A stretch of 64,000 nt of DNA from UPXZ01 sp964634605 (GTDB lineage Bacteria > Bacteroidota > Bacteroidia > Bacteroidales > Paludibacteraceae). The stretch lies in assembly GCA_964634605.1 (NCBI GenBank), contig CAZWLJ010000001.1:176808-240807 (forward strand), written 5' to 3'. A program made the position numbers and the translations under genes. The notes below the pieces were generated by a model. The model ran no database searches, had not been told where the DNA came from, and saw nothing but the letters and a program-made list of their open reading frames with translations. Of the stretch, positions 33,943 through 44,500 are shown piece after piece (the first letter of the stretch is position 1; each line of letters begins with the position of its first letter).

Positions 33943-36558
33943 CTATTTCTGGTGTACGGTGCCAATTTTTTTCAGATTATTTATCCCGGAATCCGGACCG
34001 GCAAAGATTTCGAACACAGCAGAATGAATGTCCATTTCACGGGTATTTTCGTTCCACCAACTGAGTTGATTTCCGCTAAGCTGAAAATGAACATTACGGG
34101 TTTCACCTGCCGGAATGTGTACTCTTTTGAAATCGCGCAAAGCCAGTCGTGGTCCTGTTTTATCATTTACATTGCGAAGATATACCTGTACAACTTCATC
34201 ACCATCCATTTTACCTGTATTTGTTACCGGGATGTAAAAACGAATCTCCTTTCCGGATTTTATTCTGGTCTTACTTATCCGGGCTTTCCCGTAACTGAAT
34301 GTGGTGTAACTCAATCCGTATCCAAACGGGAACAACGGCTCTTCGGTCATATAACGATACGTTCTGCCTTTCATGTTATAATCCTCGAAATCCGGCAGTT
34401 GATTTATGCTTTTGTAAAATGTGACAGGCAGTCTTCCGGCGGGATTGTAATGGCCGAAAATCACATCGGCAACCGCTGTTCCGCCTGCCTGACCCGGATA
34501 CCAAGCCTGCAAGATGGCTTCACAATTTTCTGTTTCGGGCACCATAGCTATCGGAGAACCCGAACAGTTAATGAAAATTACTTTCTTTCCGGCTTTATGC
34601 AAAGCAGCAATAAGTTCCCGCTGAACCTCCGGTAGTTCAATGTCGGTTCGGTCGCCTCTTCTGAATCCGGGCAGGTTTACCCCCATTTCTTCACCTTCGA
34701 GCGAGGGAGAAATTCCACCGGCGAAGATCACAACATCAGCTTTTTTTACGGCATCAACCGATTTTTCGATATGAATCATTTCCCTGAATCCCATGTCAAA
34801 ATTTAATTGGGCATTACCTTTGTGAGGTCTGAAATTGATTTTGATTTCGTAAGGACGACCGGCAACCACCTGCATGGAATATGCTGACTGACGGCTTCCA
34901 TGGCTTGTTGTCAGGTTTTTCACCTCCGTATTATCCACATAAAGACTTAGTATTCCGTTTACATAGAAGTCAAAAAACACTTCGCCCGACTTTTCAGGCG
35001 TGAAAACGGAGTGATAGGTAGCCGAGAAACCGGTCAGGTTTACTCCGGGAGCAAAGACGGTAGCTCCGGAGGTATCGAATCTGAAAGGTGTATAAATCTG
35101 ATTCTTAACTGCCGGTTCGCCTTCGGGAGTGGGGCTGTTCCAGTACGTGGCACTGAAACCGGGTCCATCAGCCGAAGCGCACTGACCGAAAGCACTTTTC
35201 ATCAGTGTTCGTTCCACCAGTCCGCAGCAGGGTTCGTAGATTAGCTTGTCGTCAGAAGTCAAAGCCGCCCTTATACCATCGAGAATGGTAACGGTATGAG
35301 GTGGTATTCCGTTGTAGTTACCCCATTGCATGATCGGGTCGTCTGCATTCGGCCCCATCACAGCCACGGTCAGTCCACCCGTTTTGAGCGGAAGAATGTT
35401 GTTTTTGTTCAGCAGAAGAGTCATTGATTCGCGGGCAGCTTCCAGTGCAAGTTTATCATGCTCAGCCGAAGCTACAACCGAATAAGAAATTTGATTCCAG
35501 GGATTATTCTCCGGTTTATCCATTTCTCCTAGTTCGAAACGGGCTTTAAGTAATCGCCTGACGGACACGTCGATTTCTTTTTCACTGATGTATCCGGCAT
35601 TCAGACCATCAATCAATGTGCTGTAGGCTGTGCCGCATTCCAGATCCGTTCCGCTCTTCACTGCCGCCGACGATGCAGTGGCGGCACTTGTATGGGTTAA
35701 GTGTGTGCCGGGTTTGTAGAAATCGGCAATTGCACCGCAATCAGACACTACAATACCTTCAAATCCCCATTTTTTACGTAAAATATCGGTAAGCAACCAT
35801 TTGTTGCCACAGCAGGGTTCACCTTCGAGTCTGTTATAAGCACACATCACCTCTTTTACCCCGGCTTCCTGAACCAGCGCCCTGAATGCCGGAAGATAGG
35901 TCTCATGCAAATCTCTGTCGCTAATATTTTCGGCATTGTAAGAATGTCTGTTCCATTCCGGCCCGGAATGTACGGCAAAATGCTTGGCACAGGCATGGAT
36001 CTTGTCGTACCTGCCAGTATCGGGTCCCTGCAAACCCGTAACAACCGCAATTCCCATTCTCGAAGTCAGGTACGGATCTTCGCCATAGGTTTCGATACCA
36101 CGTCCCCACCGGGGATCCCTGAAAATATTGATGTTGGGAGTCCACATAGTTAATCCCTGGTAACGACCGTATTCACCTTTCGATACAAATTGTGCATATT
36201 TTGCTCTTGCCTCGTCGGATACGGCGCTGAAAACCCTGTGTACCGATGTTTCGCTGAATGTGGCGGCCAAACCGATCGGCTGCGGAAAAACAGTTGCCAA
36301 TCCGGCACGTGCCACACCATGTAAAGCCTCATTCCACCAGTTGTATTCTTTAATTCCCAGTCTTTCCACAGGCATGGACACATCCTGCATAAGACCCACC
36401 TTTTCCGCTAGGGTGAGACGGCTCAGCAAATCGTCTGCCCGTTCATCAAAACTAAGAGAGGTGTCCCTGAATTTGTAATTATGTTGTTGTCCGTTCAGCA
36501 TAAAAACAGGAAATAAAATTATAAAAATGATGAGTTTACTTTTATTCAGCATGTTCAT
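33943..36558 (-). CDS. Glycoside hydrolase family 3 with PA14 insert
   Basis: An 871-aa exported beta-glycosidase of the beta-xylosidase/beta-glucosidase type. Signal peptide residues ~5-23 (SKLIIFIILFPVFMLNGQ). The GH3 N-terminal barrel includes VPVERLGI-like VERLGIKEYNWWNEALHG, NINIFRDPRWGRGIETYGED and the nucleophile Asp273 in GIVVSDCGAIADFYKPG. The second GH3 domain (AVMGPNADDPIMQWGNYNG) is interrupted by a PA14 domain (FSATYWNSPTPEGEPAVKNQ, VFFDFYVNGILSLYVDN). A fibronectin III-like domain ends the protein. Xylose or glucose side chains of pectic or hemicellulosic polymers are the likely substrates. Confidence 0.92.
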   Translation of the reverse strand: MNMLNKSKLIIFIILFPVFMLNGQQHNYKFRDTSLSFDERADDLLSRLTLAEKVGLMQDVSMPVERLGIKEYNWWNEALHGVARAGLATVFPQPIGLAATFSETSVHRVFSAVSDEARAKYAQFVSKGEYGRYQGLTMWTPNINIFRDPRWGRGIETYGEDPYLTSRMGIAVVTGLQGPDTGRYDKIHACAKHFAVHSGPEWNRHSYNAENISDRDLHETYLPAFRALVQEAGVKEVMCAYNRLEGEPCCGNKWLLTDILRKKWGFEGIVVSDCGAIADFYKPGTHLTHTSAATASSAAVKSGTDLECGTAYSTLIDGLNAGYISEKEIDVSVRRLLKARFELGEMDKPENNPWNQISYSVVASAEHDKLALEAARESMTLLLNKNNILPLKTGGLTVAVMGPNADDPIMQWGNYNGIPPHTVTILDGIRAALTSDDKLIYEPCCGLVERTLMKSAFGQCASADGPGFSATYWNSPTPEGEPAVKNQIYTPFRFDTSGATVFAPGVNLTGFSATYHSVFTPEKSGEVFFDFYVNGILSLYVDNTEVKNLTTSHGSRQSAYSMQVVAGRPYEIKINFRPHKGNAQLNFDMGFREMIHIEKSVDAVKKADVVIFAGGISPSLEGEEMGVNLPGFRRGDRTDIELPEVQRELIAALHKAGKKVIFINCSGSPIAMVPETENCEAILQAWYPGQAGGTAVADVIFGHYNPAGRLPVTFYKSINQLPDFEDYNMKGRTYRYMTEEPLFPFGYGLSYTTFSYGKARISKTRIKSGKEIRFYIPVTNTGKMDGDEVVQVYLRNVNDKTGPRLALRDFKRVHIPAGETRNVHFQLSGNQLSWWNENTREMDIHSAVFEIFAGPDSGINNLKKIGTVHQK

Positions 36559-36573
36559 GATATTGATTTATTT

Positions 36574-38355
36574 TCAGACAATTATGAATTTTGAAACATA
36601 CACGGTTTCTTTATCGGTAATGGCTTTAACAATCAGGATGTGACCTGATTGTTCAGCATTGAAACGCATATTCACGGTACTGCTATGCAAAGAAGACGCG
36701 AGATTAATAAGGTTGCCTGATAAATTATACAAGTAAACAGATCTGACTAAAGCAGGTGCTTCTATCAAAAGATGATTTTCGTTTGCGAGATATTTGATAC
36801 TGAGTTTATATTCCGGGGGAATCGCATGTTCAGAAACTTCGGTAACATCCTGATTTTGCTGCTGAGTAATGTTTTCAACAAGGCTGTTGAGATATACCTC
36901 AAGATAAGTATATCCGGCCGGATTCAGTTCGTTTGCCTGTTTTCCGGGATAGTGAGTTTCGAGCCATCCGTCAGGGATACCGTCAGAGTCAGAATCGGCA
37001 GGAACAGTTCCGGTGGCTAAAGCAGGCCAGGGCGACCAGTCTGCGGCCGCGCCCACAGGTTTTGTATCCCATTGAGTATCAATTATTCCCTGCCTGTAAG
37101 GATTCCTGCTTCCGATGAAGTGAGTTGTACCATTCATGACCTCGTCGACGACCCTGGAGTCATATTCATCCCGGTGCAATGAAGCACCGGCGTAGTCAAG
37201 CACCCTGGCGTAAGCTATGCGGGCAGAATGTGTGGTAATCTGAGCCGGAAATTCTGTTTCGTTCCAGAGTCCTTTGACAGCTATGGGAGCGTTCAGCTTC
37301 ATCGCAAGTTTATCTGCTTCCGAAACTGTTCCGTAGGATGAATGGAACTGATTGTAAACACCGTATGTCCAGTTATCAATGGTAGCATTCTGGCAGGCAG
37401 CCACATCCTGAGAAACCGAACTTGTAGAAGCATCCACAACATTTCCATCCACATACAGATGACCCCATTTGTCGTATCGCAACTGAGTGATGTCTTTTGA
37501 TTTGTCGAAACTGATTATTCGTCCTCTGCCGGTTTTTGTCTGTGTTGCCGGACCCGGTTTGTAAAAGTTATTGATAATGTTGATATCCATTGCTTCGCCT
37601 CCGTAAGTGTTTCCGTGATTGTAGTTCACATTATTACGGAAATCAACTTTCTCGGTGTAAGGCGGATCTTCAAGTCCCGGTCCAAAACGGGGCGTACGAC
37701 TTGAATGATGTGCCAGTAAATTATGATGAAACGAAGCATTGGTACCTCCCCAAATGCCTCCGTATCCGTGGGCACCCTTATCGTGGTTCGACAAACGCAA
37801 ACTTTCGGAAATGATACTCCACTGCAGGGTAAAATAATCGCAGTTGTAAAACGAGGCACATTCATCGGTGCTCCAGCTAACGGAGCAATGATCAACAATG
37901 ACATTTTTGAAAAACCTTCCGCCTAGGGCATCAGCACCTCCCGAAGCTACGGCATCGTCGCCCATCCTGAAACGCAGATACCTGATTACCACGTTGCTGC
38001 CCGAAATGGTCACAGGGAAATTTCCGATACACACGCCCTGACCGGGAGATGACTGTCCGGCGATGGTCACATCTCCGTTTTTTATATCGAGCGGGCTTGT
38101 GAGCATGATAGTACCGCTCACTCTGAAAAGGATGGTTCTATTCCCCGTTCGGTTGACACACCACCTCAGCGAGCCTTCGCGGGTAGTGGCTGAGCCGTTG
38201 TTGCTGTCTTCCAGCGTATTTACAAAATAAACGGTTCCACCTCTCCCTCCCGAAGCATACATACCCCCGCCTTCAGCACCAGGGAATGCAGGTACCTGAG
38301 CATGGAGCACTGTAAATGCTAAAAACAAAGCGGCAAAAGGCAGAAAATATCTCAT
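36574..38355 (-). CDS. PL1-like pectate lyase with sorting tail (tandem copy 1)
   Basis: A 593-aa secreted pectate lyase. Signal peptide FLPFAALFLAFTVLHAQ. The catalytic beta-helix begins VPAFPGAEGGGMYASGGRGG and contains REGSLRWCVNRTGNRTILFR, VIVDHCSVSWSTDECASFYN, GYGGIWGGTNASFHHNLLAH and HHSSRTPRFGP, where the Arg is the likely catalytic base. A Ca-binding type loop PADSDSDGIPDGWLETHYPG follows at ~440-460. The end (YKLSIKYLANENHLLIEAP to VSKFIIV) is a divergent T9SS-type tail. Two close paralogues follow directly downstream, so the three arose by tandem duplication. Confidence 0.9.
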   Translation of the reverse strand: MRYFLPFAALFLAFTVLHAQVPAFPGAEGGGMYASGGRGGTVYFVNTLEDSNNGSATTREGSLRWCVNRTGNRTILFRVSGTIMLTSPLDIKNGDVTIAGQSSPGQGVCIGNFPVTISGSNVVIRYLRFRMGDDAVASGGADALGGRFFKNVIVDHCSVSWSTDECASFYNCDYFTLQWSIISESLRLSNHDKGAHGYGGIWGGTNASFHHNLLAHHSSRTPRFGPGLEDPPYTEKVDFRNNVNYNHGNTYGGEAMDINIINNFYKPGPATQTKTGRGRIISFDKSKDITQLRYDKWGHLYVDGNVVDASTSSVSQDVAACQNATIDNWTYGVYNQFHSSYGTVSEADKLAMKLNAPIAVKGLWNETEFPAQITTHSARIAYARVLDYAGASLHRDEYDSRVVDEVMNGTTHFIGSRNPYRQGIIDTQWDTKPVGAAADWSPWPALATGTVPADSDSDGIPDGWLETHYPGKQANELNPAGYTYLEVYLNSLVENITQQQNQDVTEVSEHAIPPEYKLSIKYLANENHLLIEAPALVRSVYLYNLSGNLINLASSLHSSTVNMRFNAEQSGHILIVKAITDKETVYVSKFIIV

Positions 38356-38398
38356 TACATTATTTCAATTAAATCTGATTACCTGAAAAACCATCCAT

Positions 38399-39772
38399 CT
38401 ATCTGATGTGTTTCACGATACTGTTCAGATACACTTCCAGAAAAGTATATCCGTTTTTATCTGTATCCGTTGATTTCTTACCCGGAAATTTCTTTTCGAG
38501 CCACCCATCGGGTATTCCATCGCCGTTACTGTCGGGCAAAGCCGGAAGCGAGGTATACTGAGGCCAGCCGCCCACATCGTTCTGAGAATCGATAAGTCCG
38601 TTTTCACTTCCTTTAGAGCCTTTGTAAGTAAATGTGCCTGAAGCGGTTTCGCTCACATACCTCTTATCAGGCAGATCTCTCACCAGCGAAGCTCCTGCAT
38701 ATTTCAGTACTTCCCTGTACGCTTTGCGAGCAGAAGTAGTTCTGACCTGAGTCACCGGAAATTCTTTTGTAACAAGAATTTCGTTTTTGGATGTTTCCGG
38801 GGCATAAGTGCTGAATGTATTTTTATTCAGTAACACTCCTTCGGCATTATTTCCGTTTATCGTTTTATTCCCTTCCAGGATATTTCCTTTCACAAAAAAC
38901 TTACCATAAACACCTGCCGGTTGATTGTTCTGGCCATCGTCTGCATACGGATTAAGAAAATGTTTTTTATTGCCGGTTGCCGGACCTGGTTTATAATAAT
39001 TATTCACAATATTGTAAACTCCGCCTTCGCCTGCGTATGAATTGTTGGCACCCCAGTTGTAAATAACGTTGTTTCTGAAATCCACTTTTTCCAGTCCGGG
39101 CTGATTGCTGTAACGGCTTCCGCAAAATCGCGGACTCCGGCTATCATGACTCACGAACAGATTGTGATGAAAACTGGCGTTTTTACCTCCCCAGATACCT
39201 CCGTAACCATGTTCACCCTTGGCATGGACTGATTTTTTGAGGCTTTCAGCTATCAGGCACCATTGCATGGTGAAATTTTCATTATCGTAAAAGGAAGCAC
39301 ATTCATCCACGCTCCAGCTCATACTGCAATGATCTATTATCACCTGTTTGTTTCTTAATCCGGTAAATGAGTCATCAATCTGGCCTGTTTCGTCGCCAAG
39401 GCGGAATCGCAGATAACGGATAATGACGTTGTCGGCACTTACGGATACTTTGTAATCGCGGATACAAATTCCGTCGCCCGGAGCTGATTGTCCGGCTATC
39501 GTTACATCACCGTTGTTAATAATCAGCTGACTTTTGAGCCGGATGACTCCTGATGTTTTGAACAAAATAGTACGGGGTCCTTTCTTACGAACAGCCCATC
39601 TCAAAGTTCCCTCCTGTTCCGAGTCATCCAGTGAAGTGACATACAGCACTTTACCTCCGCGACCGCCGGTAGTGTACATTCCCCCGCCTTCGGCTCCCGG
39701 GAAAGCCGGTGTCTGAGCAAATGATGGTAAAATACCGAGAATAATAAGGACAAAAATGATTCTGGTTCTCAT
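38399..39772 (-). CDS. PL1-like pectate lyase without sorting tail (tandem copy 2)
   Basis: A 457-aa paralogue of its two neighbours. Signal peptide IIFVLIILGILPSFAQ. Shared motifs: TPAFPGAEGGGMYTTGGRGG, EQEGTLRWAVRKKGPRTILF, VIIDHCSMSWSVDECASFYD, GYGGIWGGKNASFHHNLFVS and HDSRSPRFCGSRYSNQ with the catalytic-Arg segment. It stops right after the Ca-loop region (PDSNGDGIPDGWLEKKFPGK, then YTFLEVYLNSIVKHIR), so it lacks the C-terminal tail of copies 1 and 3. It is predicted to stay in the periplasm while they go outside. It starts 5 bp after the stop of the upstream copy. Confidence 0.9.
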   Translation of the reverse strand: MRTRIIFVLIILGILPSFAQTPAFPGAEGGGMYTTGGRGGKVLYVTSLDDSEQEGTLRWAVRKKGPRTILFKTSGVIRLKSQLIINNGDVTIAGQSAPGDGICIRDYKVSVSADNVIIRYLRFRLGDETGQIDDSFTGLRNKQVIIDHCSMSWSVDECASFYDNENFTMQWCLIAESLKKSVHAKGEHGYGGIWGGKNASFHHNLFVSHDSRSPRFCGSRYSNQPGLEKVDFRNNVIYNWGANNSYAGEGGVYNIVNNYYKPGPATGNKKHFLNPYADDGQNNQPAGVYGKFFVKGNILEGNKTINGNNAEGVLLNKNTFSTYAPETSKNEILVTKEFPVTQVRTTSARKAYREVLKYAGASLVRDLPDKRYVSETASGTFTYKGSKGSENGLIDSQNDVGGWPQYTSLPALPDSNGDGIPDGWLEKKFPGKKSTDTDKNGYTFLEVYLNSIVKHIR

Positions 39773-39777
39773 GGTAT

Positions 39778-41463
39778 TTATTTCATTATTTTCGAAGATA
39801 TTTTTCTATTGTTAGCTAATGTTGTGGAAACAATGTAAACTCCTTTTGGCAGGAAGGCAGCATTAAGTTCAACTTTAGAATCATTGATTATTCTGTTCAT
39901 CAATAATTTACCTGAAATATCAAAAACAGCTACCTGTTTGATGACAAACATTGAATTAACCGAAATTTGGTTTCCATCATTTGAAAATTGTACGCGAACC
40001 GTCTTTGAATCACTATTCACATCCCTGACTCCTGTGGATATAGCTTCGAGGTATTGGTTGTAAGTAATATCTGCAACCAGGCTATTCAGATATACTTCCA
40101 GATAAGTGTAGCCTTCATCGTTCAGATTATTGGACGTTTTGCCGGGAAAATTTGATTCGAGCCATCCATCGGGAATACCGTCGGCATTAGAATCCGCCGG
40201 CGCTTGTCCGTTTTGATATTCAGGCCATCCTCCAACGTCTTTTTGTGTATCAATAATCCCTTTATAACCCGTTTTGGAGCCTGTGTATGTCGTTGTACCA
40301 TTTAGTACTTCGTTTGAAATGCGGGCATCAACAGTATCTCTCACTAAAGAAGCACCTCCAAAAGTCAGCACCTTTTCAAATGCTTTTTCTGCTGTATGTT
40401 GAAGTATGGGAGTGTTTTCAAACGGAGTTTCAGCTTTACAAGCAACCTTATCGACACCGGATGAATACGTAACGCCATTCCAGTTATTGGAAGTGACACT
40501 TGAATTATTATGAAAAAAATTTCCGGTAATATAAAACCGGCCAAATCGAGGAGTGATGGTTGTACCACCATCAATGTCCACATTTACAATTCTGCTTTTG
40601 CTTGAACTTGAAGTTTGAGGTCCGGGTTTATAATAATTTGCCACTATGTTGTATTTGCCGGCTGCTTCACCTCCGTAACCGCTATTACTGCCCCAGTTGT
40701 ATATTACATTATTTCTGAAGTCCATTCTTTCTTCATCCAGCGGATTGGTATAATCTAACCCGGAACGCTTCCAACCGTTGAATCGCGGATTTCGACTGTT
40801 GTGATGTGCTAAGAGATTGTGGTGGAATGTTGCATTCTTTCCACCCCAAAGACCACCATATCCATGATTTCCTTTATCGTGAATGGAACTGTTAAGCGAT
40901 TCGGTAAGATAGCACCACTGCATGGTAAAATTCTGATTGGAATAAAATGAAGCGCATTCGTCTATTGACCAGCTTACCGAACAGTGGTCAATTATTATAT
41001 TACTCTTGTATCTTCCCCAGATCGCATCCGGCTCATGGGTAGTAATTTCATCGCCCAACCGAAATCGCATGTATCGGATAATTACATTATCTGCATTAAC
41101 ATTCACTTCGTAATCTCTGATGCAAATTCCATCGCCCGGCGCAGTTTGTCCGGCAATGGTAACGTTTCCGTTCGAGATATTCAGACGACTGGTTAACTTA
41201 ATCGTTCCTCCCACTTTGAATACAATAGTTCGGGCTCCCGAGCGTCCGAGACACCAGCGAAGTGAGCCTTCGCGGGTTGTGGTATTACCTGTATTGGTAT
41301 CTTCAAGTGTATTAACAAAATAAACAGTTCCACCCCTGCCTCCGGTAACAAATTTTCCTCCCCCTTCGGCTCCCGGGAATGCGGGAGTCTGAGCACCTGA
41401 ACTGGAAATGCAGCCAATAAGTGCTGAAACAGCGAAAAGCAGAATTTTTTTTCTGAAAGTCAT
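39778..41463 (-). CDS. PL1-like pectate lyase with T9SS sorting tail (tandem copy 3)
   Basis: A secreted pectate lyase of 561 aa from the ATG at 41463, chosen because the signal peptide begins there (FRKKILLFAVSALIGC, then SSSGAQ); an earlier in-frame ATG at 41502 lies in a hairpin. The LIGC segment could also be read as a lipobox. Catalytic motifs as in its paralogues: PAFPGAEGGGKFVTGGRGG, IIIDHCSVSWSIDECASFYS, GYGGLWGGKNATFHHNLLAH and NSRNPRFNGW. The Ca-type loop is PADSNADGIPDGWLESNFPG. A T9SS tail follows (VIKQVAVFDISGKLLMNR, then LPKGVYIVSTTLANNRKIS). Substrate: polygalacturonate or low-methyl pectin. Confidence 0.9.
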   Translation of the reverse strand: MTFRKKILLFAVSALIGCISSSGAQTPAFPGAEGGGKFVTGGRGGTVYFVNTLEDTNTGNTTTREGSLRWCLGRSGARTIVFKVGGTIKLTSRLNISNGNVTIAGQTAPGDGICIRDYEVNVNADNVIIRYMRFRLGDEITTHEPDAIWGRYKSNIIIDHCSVSWSIDECASFYSNQNFTMQWCYLTESLNSSIHDKGNHGYGGLWGGKNATFHHNLLAHHNSRNPRFNGWKRSGLDYTNPLDEERMDFRNNVIYNWGSNSGYGGEAAGKYNIVANYYKPGPQTSSSSKSRIVNVDIDGGTTITPRFGRFYITGNFFHNNSSVTSNNWNGVTYSSGVDKVACKAETPFENTPILQHTAEKAFEKVLTFGGASLVRDTVDARISNEVLNGTTTYTGSKTGYKGIIDTQKDVGGWPEYQNGQAPADSNADGIPDGWLESNFPGKTSNNLNDEGYTYLEVYLNSLVADITYNQYLEAISTGVRDVNSDSKTVRVQFSNDGNQISVNSMFVIKQVAVFDISGKLLMNRIINDSKVELNAAFLPKGVYIVSTTLANNRKISSKIMK

Positions 41464-41480
41464 TTTTCTGTGATTGTTTA

Positions 41481-41515
41481 TTTCTGAAAGCCGGCCAAAC
41501 ACCAGCTTTCAGAAA
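41481..41515 (-). terminator. Intercistronic hairpin
   Basis: TTTCTGAAAGC (41481-41491) pairs exactly with GCTTTCAGAAA (41505-41515). It lies between the large CE8 gene and the third pectate lyase. There is no clear U-run on the minus strand, so it may be an mRNA-processing or stability element rather than a full terminator. Confidence 0.5.
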
Positions 41516-41548
41516 TTATTTCAACAAATTTGTTTTAATTTTTACAGT

Positions 41549-44500
41549 TTATTTTATCAGTACTTTTACAACCTTCAATCCTTCGGCCGATTCTGCCTTG
41601 GCAATCCAGAGTCCGGCGGGTAAACCGATACTGCTGTCGGAACCGATTTTCCGGGTAAGGAACGTACTGCCATCCACGCTATAAACGGTGATTCGTGTTT
41701 CGTTTTTAACATTTGATACACAGAGTGTCCGGTTATAAGCATACATATGAACGGCAGAAATCTGATGTGTGCCCATACCGGTAAGTCCATCCTTTGATTT
41801 GAGCATTGGCAGCGGATCCCAGCCGTCGTTACCTTTTGTAAAGTTGAAAGTGGTAATTTCTGTTCCATCGGTTAATACGGGAGCAGAGAGCATATGCGCC
41901 CAGTTTGCGCGAGCCGTAGCATTATTTTCACCGGACGTTTCAACTGATCCATATTCATATACTTTATCTGAAGTGCCTCCCAGTGTGCTCAGCCAGCCAA
42001 CCGGTGCAATAAGCGAATTTCCGTAAGAGCCGGGGAAGTTGGTATTGAATATATTCGTATTGAAAAATACCACTTCGCTTGTTACACCCTGCCACGGACG
42101 ACCCAGATAACCGGGTTTCGACAGATATACCGATGCTGTTTCGGTGCCGGGCTGTGCAGAAGTTATGGTACATTCATACATCAGATAACCACGTGCTGAA
42201 GTTTGCTGAGCTGCGGTGATATAACTTACATCGGTATTCACTTCGCTGGTATTCATTGCCAGGTCACTCTGATAAGCTACCAGAGTCATACCTCCGAATA
42301 TGTAATCGGTGCCTCCCATCAGAGAGCCTTTATAGGTTACAATCCTTGCACCTTCGGCTCCGTAGAACGAATCCTGACGGCCGATGATCCGGCATTTGTA
42401 TAAAATAGCCTTATCGGCACTTTTGGTGAATGCGATGGCTGCACCACGCTCTACAAAACTCTTATTCTGAACGGCTGTATTTCCTATATCTGTCGGACGG
42501 GTTCCTTTGCCTCCTGAAGTCCATTCTACAACAATATCTTCGGATTCCTTCCGGGAAATATACTGATTGAATGAATTTTCGAAAATGATATTTTCGGCAT
42601 GAAAACCGGCTCCCGTAACAACCACCGTTGCATTCCAGTAAGAACCGTTGGTTGTGCCGCTTCCGGCATTAGCGTAAGATATATAACCGTTTTCTTTGTT
42701 CACTCTCAGTACGTCGGCATTCCATTTCTGATTGGTTCCCATACTGAAATAGTTGTATCCGTGTCCGTAGTAGGATGTAATCCTGACTGCATTGGGATGA
42801 ATATCAACGCCATTATTCGCCATCTGTATTCCGGGTGACGAAATAGCGTTGATGAGTGAAATACTATCCATGTCGATCACCAGCATTTCTTCGTAATTGC
42901 CCGGATCAATCATGATTTTTACACGCTGATTGTCCGGCCGGTTCATTGCCCGAACAGCTTCAAGCGCTTCGCTGATGGTTGCATAATCCATGTTGATACC
43001 AACTGTAACGACATCGCTGAAAGGTACATTTTTCATAACCGCTAAATCAGTAATGTAAGTCGTACCGGCATCAGCTCCTATCGTTACATACCCCGGGGCT
43101 GTACCGGGATATATGTATGATACAGATTCAAATTTGCTGGTGCTTCCGCTTGCTGTACGAACGGTATCGCCTCCGGCTATCGAGAAACCTGCATCGTAAT
43201 AGTATGTAACAGTAAGTTTTTCGCCGGGATTCATCGGTACAGCAATATTGGCTTTGGCTTTGGCTATCAAATGACTTTTGGCCATTTCATTATAAACATT
43301 TCCGGTAAAGAGTAATCCTTTGTATGCGTGAGTTGCATTAGTTATCACGGCATCATCGAAAGGCCAGAACGTTACGGGTTTGAATATCAGATGTTTTGCT
43401 GCCGGTGCTCCGTCGATTTTCAATTCTGATGTCAATCCAAGCTGAACAGGAACAGAATCCAAACCGCTGCATGATATTTTATAAATTCCATTTCTTAGGT
43501 TTATATTGTCTAATCCAGTAAATTCATATTTATATCCGGATTCGTCCCTGTTTGTAAAGATTAGTTTCACCCGCGGTTTTAACACTTCATTTAAACCTTC
43601 GGTAGTGATTGTAACGGGATATACCGGTTTAGGCACAAATTCAACATTGACTGTCTTGTCGCCCGAAATGGCAATAAAACCGGAAAGAATAGCGTAGTCG
43701 TTAACGCCTGTAGCCGAAATTGTATAAAAATTAGCTGCTTCAAGCTGAACTGAATACTCACCGGTGGTAGTATTGATAACTGGTTTGGGAACGTAAATCC
43801 GTGGCTGCGCCGGAGTATATTTCAATGCTACTAACGACAGCTGGGCGGGTGTTAATCCTGTGATAAAACCAGTGACGGTAAAAAGTGTAACTTTCAGTAT
43901 AACAGGATTATACGTTGTATTAGCGGTAACAGTAACCGGATCTGAATTAGCAAGTATATATCCGTTGGCATTGCCCAACCCAACTGAATAAGTATAACCT
44001 GCAGGAAGCTGTACTGAATAATTATTGGATGCATCAGGTGTGGCACTCCATACTTTTCCTGCTGAATTGGTAAATGTAATTGTATATCCGGCCGGAATGC
44101 CTGCTCCGTTGGTAATGTCGGATGTTCCGCTTACTGTCACGTAATTAGCCGGTTTTCTTAAAATCCGGTAATAAAACGGTTTGTCAACAGTATCGTAAAC
44201 TTTGTAATTTCCGGCTTTTTTTGCAACGTATTTATAAATTACAGGAGCTGTCGTTAAAGTAAAAATATCCTTCTGAGTGGCATCGGCAGTATATTCAAAC
44301 GTCATTTTACCACCCGCATTCTGCGACCTGGCATATATTGTCACTTCATCATCTTCATTCAGGGATAAGGTAAAAAATCTTCCTGTGGCAGCACTTGAAT
44401 TTACATAAAGATAGCCAGTCAGTATATCTGTACCAAGAGTATAAGGTAAACTGGAACCCCCGTCATAGCGGGTTAGAGCAGTGTTGGAAGTTCGTAACCG

